A stretch of DNA of 64,000 nucleotides, from assembly GCF_000005505.3 (NCBI RefSeq), contig NC_016135.3:12308613-12372612 (forward strand). The letters are read 5' to 3'. Shown piece by piece: positions 23,654 through 33,951 of the stretch. Within the stretch, counting starts at the first letter, position 1. Every line of letters begins with the position of its first letter. Source of the DNA: Brachypodium distachyon (lineage: Eukaryota; Streptophyta; Magnoliopsida; Poales; Poaceae). The position numbers and the translations under genes were made by a program. The notes beneath the pieces were generated by a model. It saw only the letters and a list, made by a program, of their open reading frames with translations, had not been told where the DNA came from and did no database searches.

Positions 23654-24318
23654 CACAAAATGACTCCAAATTCAAAGGAACCTAGATTTGGTATGTGGCT
23701 TGATAAAATTAGAGGGAGGGAGTATTCAAGTGAAGGTTTTTTTCTCTTTGTGGGAGGAGGGATTTGTATGCATTTTATATAGAGAAAGTTTGTTTTGTCT
23801 ATGCTCTGGTTTTGTGCTACAAACATGACAATGGTCCACCCAATATATCACTATATAAAATGCATAGTGCAACGGCATGCAACGGTTTATTTTCATTTAT
23901 GTTATTTATATATAATTTTATTTCCATGGATGGTGGCATAATCTCGGTATCAACGTTTCATAACTTTGATTGCGTTGTCATATACTCGTGTTGACGTGGT
24001 TTGGTTTGTGTGCATCTTAGTTATGCAAAGGCTAGAATTTACTCGTGTTGATGTATGAACTTCACATGACAACAAGTTTTAAAACTTCATTTTCAATAAT
24101 AATAATAATTTTGTTTTACGATTAGATGAATAAAGGAGTAAGTCTTTCTTGTGTTTGTTTGCAAGTCATGTTATATTTATATTAGTTTTGTTGAGAGATT
24201 ATCCTTTGTATGAAGCAATATGGAATCAATTTTACCTGTATTGGTAAACTTGCAAAAGCGCGGTTGCATTATAATTTTTCTAGTTGTATAATTTATATGA
24301 GCTATTACATAATTACTA

Positions 24319-24431
24319 CTCTCTCAGTCCCATATTAAGTGACGAAATATTACATGTATCTAGACGTTTTTTGGATATAGATACATCCATATTTGTACAA
24401 ATTTGAGTCACTTAATATAGGACGGAGTGAG
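24319..24431. mobile_element. Stowaway MITE
   Basis: CTCTCTCAGTCCCATATTAA at the left pairs with TTAATATAGGACGGAGTGAG at the right, flanked by TA on both sides. It is 113 bp and belongs to the same subfamily as the one at 55,489. Confidence 0.85.
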
Positions 24432-24440
24432 TACTTATTA

Positions 24441-24531
24441 CTCCCTCTTGTCCATAATAAACGTCTCAGAGCTAGTACTACTTTACTAACTTTGTGCTAG
24501 ATCTGAAACACTTAATATCGATTAGAGGGAG
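24441..24531. mobile_element. Stowaway MITE, second of an adjacent pair
   Basis: CTCCCTCTTGTCC at the left and TTAGAGGGAG at the right, flanked by TA at both ends. It starts only 9 bp after the previous MITE, and its internal sequence differs from that one. Confidence 0.75.
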
Positions 24532-24924
24532 TACTAATTAATTATAATTGGTTTTATGATTAGATTATCTACTCTCTCTCCTTTCGAATTTATATATCCT
24601 CCATTTGACATGCCACCGCCTCCTCTGTCTTCTCGTGATATGTATTCTGAACTGGTGACCGATGACGCTTTGCCTATAGGCAGCGGTCAGAGATTCTGTC
24701 TTCCGGTCGATTTGTTGAGCTGCATTTGCTTTCTCCTTCCCTTCCTACATGCCTGATTCTTCATATTATTGTCTCATTCAAATTTTTCAGTTTGTTCGGT
24801 TGAAAATGAAAACCAAATTGAAAATTTCGGTGGACCGATCTCAAGGTTCTTGATTTTACAAGAAATCGTCTGGTCAGCAAAACGAATTTTTATTATTCAA
24901 AAAAACCGATCGGTTTGGTTATAC

Positions 24925-25610
24925 TACCGCATCTCCAACAGCGTACTACCAACACAATTATGGGTACAGGGGAGAAAAAAATATGAGTGCCAAGCTTCAA
25001 CTCCAACTCCGGCGAGATTGGCCCCAAATCCGGTGGTGGGAGGCATCGGGGAGGGGGCTACGGGCCCATAAAAGAGAGTGGGGGAGCAGGAGCAGCCAAG
25101 ATTTGGAGCCGGCGGCCGGAATCGCGAGGTCCGGCGGGATCTCGGGCCGAGCTCCACCTGCTGCTGACGGGGAGTGGAGGTGGCGCGAAGGAGCTTGGCG
25201 GAGCAGGTGATGGCGCTAGGGGCTTCGAGGAGTCGGTAGGAGGCCGCGGAGGGGACCAGCGATTGCGCGGGGAACGACGACGGCGGCCGCGACGGGCACG
25301 ACCTTGGTGCCGCCAGATGGGGAGCGTGCGGGAGAGTAGGGAATGCCGGGGAGGAGGTTCGCGGGGTCGAGGAGGATCCAGTGGAGGCGCGTGGGCGGCG
25401 GCGGCTCGGTCAGGCGGCCGGAATCGGCGCCGGCGCCGGTGGGTCAGGAGGCGGGCTGGCGCTGAAAGTTCAGTTTCCTGGCAGTTGGCTTCGCGCGTTG
25501 CTTTGGGTCGGATGGGCTGGCCTGCAATACCCATATTGTATCCGCTGGAGACGTTTTTTTTTTTTCCCCTTCTCCCCAAATATGCGTATTGTAGATGTTC
25601 TTAGAGAACT
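24925..25610. mobile_element. Probable DNA transposon with GC-rich centre upstream of OTU1
   Basis: The sequence is absent from the corresponding flanks of OTU2 and OTU3. The left end has CATCTCCAACAGCGTAC; the right, read inward, has ACATCTACAATACGC. This resembles the degenerate TIRs of grass Harbinger/Tourist elements, but I cannot assign exact ends or a TSD. The centre (25,030-25,500) is very GC-rich, with shadow frames on both strands. Confidence 0.45.
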
Positions 25611-25693
25611 GCATTTTTTTTTAAACAGCAGCGGGTGCTCTCTCGAAGTCTCGAGCCTTGGCGGCACCTTCAGATTACCGTTCATAGAAACCC

Positions 25694-25703
25694 CTATATA
25701 TAA
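25694..25703 (+). promoter_or_regulatory. TATA box of OTU copy 1
   Basis: CTATATATAA lies 113 bp before the ATG, in a promoter stretch shared with copies 2 and 3. Confidence 0.6.
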
Positions 25704-25806
25704 TAATGTACCATCTCGGTCCCTGAAGAAACAATATTCCGTACTTAAATTTCACACAAAACTGAGGGGGAAACTAGGAAAGCTAGGGTTTCCCGGAGGG
25801 GCAGAA

Positions 25807-28800
25807 ATGGCAACTCCAGGAAGCAAAGAAACGGGGTTGAAGACGCTATCCAGCGCGGGAAGCAGCGGAGACGGCGGCGATGAAGTTACCCCCGCAACAC
25901 CACCCCGGCTTTCGCCGGTACCAGCACCGTCGCCCTCTCACGATCCTACGGCGCTTTCCACCTCAACCCCCGCGCTTCAGCCGGTACGGCAGCCGCCGCC
26001 TTCCGCCGGCAAGGATACGGTGAGTTCCGGCTTCTTGTAGCTAGTACCTGATTCTCGGCGATCTTTCACCGGAATCCCATTCGTCTTGTGCAATTTGGTG
26101 CGATGCTTTCTTGGCTATATAGGATTCTGATGTGGTCGTATTTTATTGTTATTATTTTCTTGGCTTTGTTCTTTGAATTAGTTCAAGTCTTGACGTGTAT
26201 TGTTTGCATACTGACGATCCCTTCTGCAAGTTCTTCATATCCCATGTAATTTCTGAATGGCAGAGAAGAGGTTGGGATTTTCTAATTTGTCTAAAATTGA
26301 GTTCCTTCGATAGTATGCTGCCACTTCTTGGTCCAATCGGGTATTTCACTGGACGAGAAGGATGTTTCGTCGTAGTGTTGGATTTCCCTCTGCCGTATGG
26401 ATTGGGTCTAAAATTGAGTTCAAGTCTTGACGTATTAGTTTCATTAATCACTTCATTTATATTTTCTTAAGAACCATATGTATTCCATCAAAGAGAGAAA
26501 GGAGGTCCAGTACGAACAACACAAAAAGGACCAACTTACACTTTATTTGTATCTGTACTTTTTAACAAATAATGCTCTGCAATGTTCTAGAATGAAGGAT
26601 TGGATATCGAGGATTTGGGGGAAAGAAAAGATGATGAGGATTGTGAGGTGGAAGAAGGGGAACTTATATATGACGAGGAGGATTGGAAAGGTTACTTCTG
26701 TACACTGAACATTAGTTCTTGGGGAAATTCCATCCCACATTACATTTTTCGGTATGACTCGGTGCCACTCAACAAGCATGACTATTTATCACGGTGGCAA
26801 AACTGGAACCAGCTGTTGGATGGCAAGAGAACATACCTCCGACCACGAAAGGGCCGCCTTGTGCTAAAAAATGTTTTCAGGTGTCCAAATGCTTGTCCAA
26901 GAACATTAGGATTCCAGGTGAGAATATGGCACTGCAGTTTTTGTAAGCTCATCAACCATGAAGTTTATGTGCTCTATAATGCAGTAAATTCTTTTTTCTT
27001 TCGCTCATTCTAATTATCTGACTTCTCAAATGATATATTACCATAGACTGTCACAAGATATTCTTTTTAGCTAGTTATGATCACAAGATATTTGAGAGCT
27101 GCAGCTACAAACATCTTCCGATAAGCTTGTTCAGTGATCTAGCCATCCTTGTCTAAGACTAAGTTAGCCATGTTGGAATCTCCCAGCTTACCCCAATACG
27201 TTATCAATCATGTCTCTTTGAGTGATTTTTGCATATATGCTAAAAAAGGCTTCCAATTTCTTTTGGTTCCAGAGATAATCATCTGGAAAATAAACATGCT
27301 CCTCCTTAGTAAAATCGTTTCATTGAAGAACCTTCTTTTACTAAATAGTTCTTTTAGACATTCTTATGAACAATTACAGTGAAAAGTACTTTGATGTAGT
27401 CATATTCTGAAAAACATCATTACAAATGGCAACCAAATACTGAGAGCTTGTCAGTAGCAGAAAATTTTACTTCGATAACGTTTACTCCCAAGAAAATTTC
27501 ATATGTCTATTTTTTTTGCACCTTATGATCTTTGCTTTTTGAAACGTAGGTGTTCGCCCCAATGAAGGCCCCAATTTATGAATTATGTGTGAAAACCATA
27601 AAAAAAAGTTAGATATCCAAGTTTTGTGCCTCGTCTCAGTATTAATTATTCCTTATTCAAATCCACGCTCAAGTAAATATTACATATCATCCATCATATC
27701 TTTTGTGATTGTGGTTCTTGGTATGGTAGGAAGAACTCTTGGAATTGGTTCGTGAATCTTCTAATGACTACATCATCAAGGAGAAGATCAAGGTTTGTTT
27801 ACATGGATTGAATTTCACTTTAGAAGCATTGTCATTAGTTTATCGCTCATATCTGAGAAACATATTTTATAGATTCTCAGTCAGCATTATGTGCTCTTCC
27901 GAAGAACTCGCAGAGATGGCAGCTGTTTTTACAGAGCTTTATTGTTCTCCTACTTGGTAATTATCTCACTTTACTTGTTTCTTTCTTGTTTTGCCTGGAA
28001 ATATGATACCACCATTGTTGTAAACAGGAGAATCTTGGACAAATGCAAGATAGTCTAGCGGAGGTTACTCGTCTAATGGAATGCGTGGAAATGTGTAGAG
28101 AGAAATTCTCTCATCTTAAATGGGATAAAGCATACTTCTTAAATCCTGAAGAATACTTGTCATCTGTTGTTTCTGTAAGTATTCTACTACTTACAAAAGC
28201 ATAAATTTGTTATGATTTATCTCTTTACCCCATATCTTCCTTATTGTTTATTTCAGTCGATTTACAAAAAAAGGAATTATGTGGCACACCTTGAATTTCC
28301 AAGAAAAGTTGGTATCCTGCTGTTACCTGGATTGTTCAATGCTCATAGACTATATGATGTGTCTGTCTCCAAAATAGACTGAGCCAATGCTGCCTCATCA
28401 GATAATTGTTTATGAAAAATAAACAACAGAACGACCAAACTCATTGTTGATCATCCCCTATAAACTAACAGAGTGAATTGTGCCTTAAAGAAAACTAAGT
28501 AAATGGTAGGATGCACAATATAGGATCAATCCAAATTAAGATGTCATCGGTAATAATACATATGTAGGATTGTTCCTCCTTTTATGTTTGTCTAAATTTT
28601 TCACTTTCTGAAGTTTTATTTAGTTGTTGATAATTATTTGCTTTCATTTTGCTACAGCATGGACATTATCTAACAGCTCCAAGTACTGGTTGCTAAAACT
28701 GTATTCAATGTGAAAAGCGAAAATAGAGCATTATGCTGTCAACATGATGCTTTTGTGAGCTTTTATGTTATGTTGTTTCACAACTACTGGGTTAGTGCTT

Positions 28801-29865
28801 CGTGTGGTAGGGGTGGGGGTCGGCGTCTCCCTAGTTCATGAGATAGCTTAAATGATATCCATAACTCAATGTCTTCACATTTCTTACAGGAGTTCTATCA
28901 TTTGGTCAGCTCAGTTGCAAACGGGTATGTGTAGTTGTTAACTAAAGTGTTTCTTGAGGTTCTTATAAAGGCCTTCAAAATATGTTTAAGATACTCTTAG
29001 TTGCATCTTGGTTTACAACAAAGTTCTTTTATTATTTTTAGCCTGAGATCTGACAAGCTGTACGAGAGAAGCCTGGAGGAGATCATGTCATTGAGGAGTA
29101 AGTATAATCCTTGTTGGGCTGTGTTGTTTGTCTATTTGTTCTGTACATAACATATTGCTTTGGTCAGTTATTTCTTTCCTTAGGTTGCTGACAGAGACTG
29201 AGATACGCACAAAAGAGATCTACAAGTCATTTATCCCTGAAGAAATGAATGTCCTCAAGGTTGAGTTTCTGTCCCCATGATACTATCCTCTCAGATATAT
29301 CATTTTTGATACAAGACCTTTGGTTTATTTTGTCCTCTTTATCTTTGAAATAAATTACATTAGCAATGTTCTTGGTGTACAAATTACCCCTCTCTCTGGA
29401 TAAACATATAAACTGTAGAAGTCATTTCTCTGTGACCTATGATATAAAGACAACCAATACTAAGTTTACCATTTTACAGATTACACTCACTATTCCACAT
29501 TTATGGTTGTATGATAACAGTTCTGTTTGGAAGCTGTGCGTCCCCTCGATGCTGAAGCCTTTGTTATACAAATGAGGGCTCTAACAGGTGCACTCGGTAT
29601 CCCGTTGCGTGTGGAAGTTGTGGACAACAGTTTGGCTGGTCGAGCTGTGGAAGTAAAGCATCTTGATTTGTTCCCTCCGTCAGAATCAGGGAAGGGGCCT
29701 CTCCAATTAACTGAAAGCTATCATTCCTCAAGCACAGCTACTAAACCACTGGAACGAGGAAGAAGTGACGACTTGTTATCATCTGATGGCACACCCTTGC
29801 TGACCTTGCTGAGTAGGCGTGGCCAGTGTGACATTCTTTATCCCCAAGTGAACAAACTATGCTAG
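25807..29865 (+). CDS. Otubain-like (peptidase C65, OTU) protein, copy 1
   Basis: A putative ubiquitin thioesterase. Nine exons: 25807-26019, 26591-26917, 27730-27792, 27873-27956, 28028-28174, 28890-28924, 29042-29097, 29168-29259 and 29521-29865, all GT-AG, giving 453 aa. Residues 1-71 are Ser/Pro-rich; 72-110 acidic; about 112-180 form a block conserved in all three copies (IPHYIFRYDS, NWNQLLDGKRTYLRP) that I do not recognise. The otubain fold follows: catalytic Asp216 and Cys219 in RRDGSCFYRALLFSYL, then ISFLRLLTE, FCLEAVRPLD and the C-terminal CDILYP strand. The residue expected to be the catalytic His (His-x-Asp-Ile-Leu-Tyr) is Gln441, so this copy is probably catalytically weak or a ubiquitin binder. 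The exon 8 acceptor was chosen to keep frame in all copies. The gene is otherwise intact. Confidence 0.8.
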
Positions 29866-30311
29866 TATGCTCAATCGGCGAAACTTCCTGTATGATGACA
29901 TGGAAATATACTTAGTCCTAATACAGTAAGTAGGGTCATTTGTGCATCTGCTCATAAACTAGCAAAAAGATAGAGGTTGCTTGATTCTGTAGAAGATGAT
30001 GATGTTAAGAAATTGAAGGAAAAAAATCTTAACTAGGGACTGAGTTAAGTCGACGGTTTGCTCCGTGGTTTTTTGTTCCTAGTGATGTTGTTCTTAGCTA
30101 CATCTGTATTGGGATTTTTTTTTTGTCAATTTCTAAAAAAAAACTTCTGTATTGGGAGTGAAGCTACAGATGTGATAAGAACTTATGCAGAATTAGTTGG
30201 TTGTTCTTTTATCACCTGAAGGCTATCCTTCGAGTTTATAGCATACTGACTTCAAGAATAGTGTTCTTTGCAAGATTTACACCATGAAATATTCTGAAAG
30301 TAATTAGCCTT

Positions 30312-30560
30312 TTGGAAGGAGCATTCTCATTTGACTGGATGCAGACTGCAGTACTGTGCAAATTGATTATGCTGGAGTTAGTATTGGAGAATTTAGGCGA
30401 AAGTTGTTTCTGCCGGTGCCGGTTTGTACCGGTGTCGGCCGTTCGCCCCCACTGCGATCCGTGCTGCCTGATGCCGTCTTGCTGTGGGTGTGCATCAGGA
30501 CAGAACGGAACGAACGGCTCAGAGGGCAGATAGCGGAGCCGTTAGAATCGCCGCCGCCTC
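30312..30560. other. Small GC-rich insert in the OTU1 downstream flank
   Basis: Within sequence shared with the other OTU flanks, the part at about 30,405-30,550 is GC-rich and absent from the homologous positions at 39,180 and 46,470. No clear termini were found. Confidence 0.35.
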
Positions 30561-30750
30561 CGAGTATTTAGTTCATATTTCAGAAGCAAGATTGAATTGA
30601 ACTCATGGCGGGATTGTACAAGTCGGCAACCTGGCCGTTTGACATAGGCTGTTACTATGGCAAACCTGTAGGGAATGCCCGATCTATCGAGACGATATAC
30701 AACCCGGCCGTTTTCTTGCTAGCTCCTCCAACCCTTGTACGACCAGATCG

Positions 30751-31990
30751 ATGGACGCCGCCGATCGTTTCTCATCTCAGGCCTCTGAGGGCTTGTCTGG
30801 TTCAGTGTATTTTTTAGTCATTAGTGTTTGAGGTTCACCCAAAACACTTAAAAACCCAAAACACAAGTGTTTTCTATTTTCTAAAAAAACACTAGTTTGA
30901 GAAGTGTTTTAATTTGGTACAAAAATGAAATGTTTTGTTGGGGAAACTAGGGATAATCCCCTCCAAATTCTTTCTACCAAACAACCATTTGAGGTTTGCA
31001 GTGGTTTTCAATTTGGAGTCCTAGAAAACGCTAGTACCAAACAGGGCCTCGACAATCTGCTCGTCCGCGTCATCTCCTTCCTCCCGATCAGGGAAGCCGC
31101 CCGCACCGCCGCTCTGTCGCAGCGATGGCGCCCGCTGTGGCTCCGCACGGACACCCTCAACCACGCTGGCCACCGCCCCTGGGGCTCGCCACGCCATTGA
31201 AATCGACGCGCCATGCCTGCGCACCTTCAAGTACTCCGGACCCTTCACAGAGTTCTCAATGAAATCGCAGCAGTCTGCTGCCAAGTTGACACGGCTCGAT
31301 TTGGCCCTCGGTTGGATGTACGGTGAAGACGGCCACGCAATCCAGCCATGGTTCCCCACTTTCTGGCAATTCCTCCGGGGCTTTCCGCACGCTAAGGCCA
31401 TCAAATTGAAGGTGCCAATCATCGAGGGCATCGCGGTTGTTGACAAGCACGCGCAGCATGAGCACCTGGTCACGTTTCACGATCTGGAACGGCTAGAGCT
31501 AGATGGGCCGTCTTTCCCAGGCCACAGAGATGAAGCAGCTACTACCATTGCCAACTTGCTACAATGCTGCCAGGTAATCCACGATTTCCACATTCGGATG
31601 ATTGCAGAAACCTGGGGTTACCAAACTCGTTTCGCCGACGAGAGTGGGGCGGTTCCATTGTCGGATCTTGATGTGCCTATGGACTTGCTTGAGAGGCGCT
31701 GCTCAAAGGAGATGGCTCCTCTCATGCTGCTCGACCGGGACGATGGTTCCTCATAGGTTGCAGACCTGCCTGGTTTGACTGGCTGTCGATTCAATTGCTT
31801 GCAGAATCATCTGAAGAATGTCAAGTTGCAGTTCGAGTTGAAGGAGCTGAATAGCTTTGAGGTTTGCCTGGCCAAATTCTTTGCGGAATATTGCATGGTC
31901 CTATTTGAGCCATATCAATCGAACATTCGGATGGTACCTCTTAGTTACAAGTTTCAAAAAAGTTGTGAAATAACTAGAAAATTTGGTGCT
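30751..31990 (+). pseudogene. F-box/LRR-FBD-like gene, copy B, heavily rearranged
   Basis: Homologous to copy A but clearly dead. The ATG at 30,751 is followed after about 12 codons by a MITE-like insert of about 260 bp. The F-box resumes at 31,049 (LLVRVISFLPIREAARTAAL). Near 31,163 about 560 bp of the LRR region present in copy A is missing. The rest is collinear with A to 31,753, where a TAG replaces the CAG of copy A, and about 33 bp are lost near 31,900. This copy keeps the frame through the point where copy A carries its 2-nt shift, so each copy documents the other's lesions. Confidence 0.85.
30789..31050. mobile_element. MITE-like insert inside F-box copy B
   Basis: Absent from copy A. 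The left end GAGGGCTTGTCTGGTTCAG and the right end read inward, GAGGCCCTGTTTGGTACTA, are imperfect TIRs of the GGCCTGTTTGG type common in grasses. The interior is AT-rich with many copies of AACACTT and AAGTGTTT. An exact TSD could not be fixed. Confidence 0.65.
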
Positions 31991-32019
31991 GTAAGGCTTC
32001 AAATATTATTCTTTTGTTG

Positions 32020-32213
32020 AGTGGGAGAGAAGAGAAGAGATAGGAGAGAAGCAGGTTGTTAACTAATAGCCGGCTCCTAGGTTTCCTCTGAGAGTGAGAT
32101 GTGGACATGTATTAATAAAGCAGTGCATCCTTATAGCTAATTAACTATTATATCTGTTGCCTATTATATTGGGTATAAATGACATGGTATGGGCTAATAA
32201 TCTTGCTCTAAGC
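32020..32213. mobile_element. MITE-like repeat (same family as 41,465-41,775)
   Basis: The GAGAGAAG...GGTTGTTAACTA...TATTAATAAAG...GACATGGTATGGGCTAATAATCTTGCTC layout matches the insert upstream of OTU3. Neither F-box A nor C has it at this position. Ends are approximate. Confidence 0.5.
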
Positions 32214-33840
32214 TCATTTGCATGCTGAACGAAGAAAAGACAAATGAAGTGCATTTACTTTACTTAGTCTTTGTACAAACTATTTCTATTTTCATAAGGA
32301 ATGCAAATGATACAATTATGGCTCAAATTATCTATATTTACACTACATATAACTATATGGATCCACTACTGAAAAGTATTTTACAAAAATTTGAAACCTT
32401 ATACATTTATATTTTGGTCATTCTTAATCAGCTGAAGTCTGTGCACCCAGATGGACAATCATAAAAAATACACTTCCTTCATAAACTGCCCATTCTTAAA
32501 ATCTCCGGTACCAAAGCAAAGAAAACACGTTTTACAGAAGTTCTAGATTTCATTTTAGCCAATAGATTTGGAACTCAAGAGAATTGTAGCTAATGCAAAC
32601 TTAGACGGTATGTGTGCATTGATAATTATATACACGGCCCATGATTCTTGAAATTAAGTGAGGTGCGATTTAAGACAGAGGTGTTGCAAAATAACCGTAA
32701 AATTCGAAGGAACCTAGATTTGGTACGTGGCTTGATAAATTAGATGGAGGGAGTAAGTCAAGGTTTTTTTCTCTTTATGAGGAGAGGTTTGTGTGCATTT
32801 TATATAGAGAAAGTTTGTTTTGTCTATGCTACAAACATGACAATGGTCCACCCAATATATCACATATAAAGTGCATAGTGCAACAGCACATGGCGGTTCA
32901 TTTTAGATTTTTGTTATTAAGTATAATTTTTTTTTCATTGATGGTGGCATAGTCTCGGAATCGGTGATTGATAACTTTGATTACTTTGTCACTACATTTT
33001 TTTTAGATTTTTATTTTGCTATGGTTTGGGTTGTGGGCATCTTGTTGTGCAGGCCAGGATTTATTGTTTTGTTGATGTATGAACTTGATATGACAACAAG
33101 TCTAAAAACTTCATTCTCGAAAAAAAATGATTTTGATTTCGGTTAGAAGAATTATGGACTATGTCTTTCTTGTGTTTATTTGGAAGTCACGTAATATTAA
33201 TTTTGTTGAGAGATTATACTTTTTTATGAAAGCAATATGGAATTTATTTTACATGTATTGATAAAGTTACTTGCAAAAAGGTCGTTGCATTATTACTTTT
33301 CTAGTTGTACAATTTATATAATTACTTAATTACTAATTATTGCTAATTACAATTTGTTGTATGATTAGATTGTGTACTCTCTCCTCTCAAATTTATATGT
33401 CAGATGGTGCCGCCGTCTCCTCTCTTGATTTGTACTCTGAAATGGTGTCCGAGCACGCTTTGCATACAGGCAGTGGTCAGAGATTCTATCTACCGATCGA
33501 TTTGTTGAGCTGCATTTTCTTTCCCTTTCCCTTCCTCGGTGTCTATTCTTGATATATATTATTGCCTCGTTCAAGTCCTTCGGTTTGTTCGGTTGAAAAC
33601 GGAAGCCAAACCGAAAATTTCGTTAAACCGAACTCTCTATTCTTGATTTTATAGGAAGGTCAGCAAAATTTGAAAACCAAATTTTGTATCATCCAAAAAC
33701 CGAATGGTTCGGTTTTACCTAAAACCTAGGCCTACCTTCGAACAGCATGAGGTAAAACCGAACCGTTCGGTTTTTTAAGACCAACAGCAGGTGCTCTCTC
33801 GAAGTCCCTTGACGGCACATTGAAATTACCGTTCCTAGAA
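32214..33840. other. Array spacer between F-box B and OTU2
   Basis: AT-rich spacer collinear with 18,845-19,450 plus 23,655-24,920 of the previous unit and partly with 59,840-60,120. It has no inserts of the sizes seen there. No gene is seen. Around 33,580-33,780 are several short words AAACCGAA / TTCGGTTT forming small inverted repeats, shared with 24,790-24,925. Confidence 0.55.
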
Positions 33841-33844
33841 ACCC

Positions 33845-33852
33845 CTATATTA
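33845..33852 (+). promoter_or_regulatory. TATA-like box of OTU copy 2
   Basis: CTATATTA lies 107 bp before the ATG at the position of the copy-1 TATA box, but is weaker in sequence. Confidence 0.45.
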
Positions 33853-33951
33853 GTAATGTGTACCATCTCGGTCCCTGAAAAAGCAATACTTCAATTTCCC
33901 ACAAACTGAGGAGAAAACTAGGAAAAGCTTGGGTTTCCCGGAGGGGCAGAA

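Noticed and set aside
29168..29185. First attempt at OTU exons 7-8 with the acceptor at TTCCTTAG, suggesting all copies are frameshifted
   Set aside because: The upstream AG restores the frame in all three copies and recovers conserved otubain residues, so a shared lesion is not needed.
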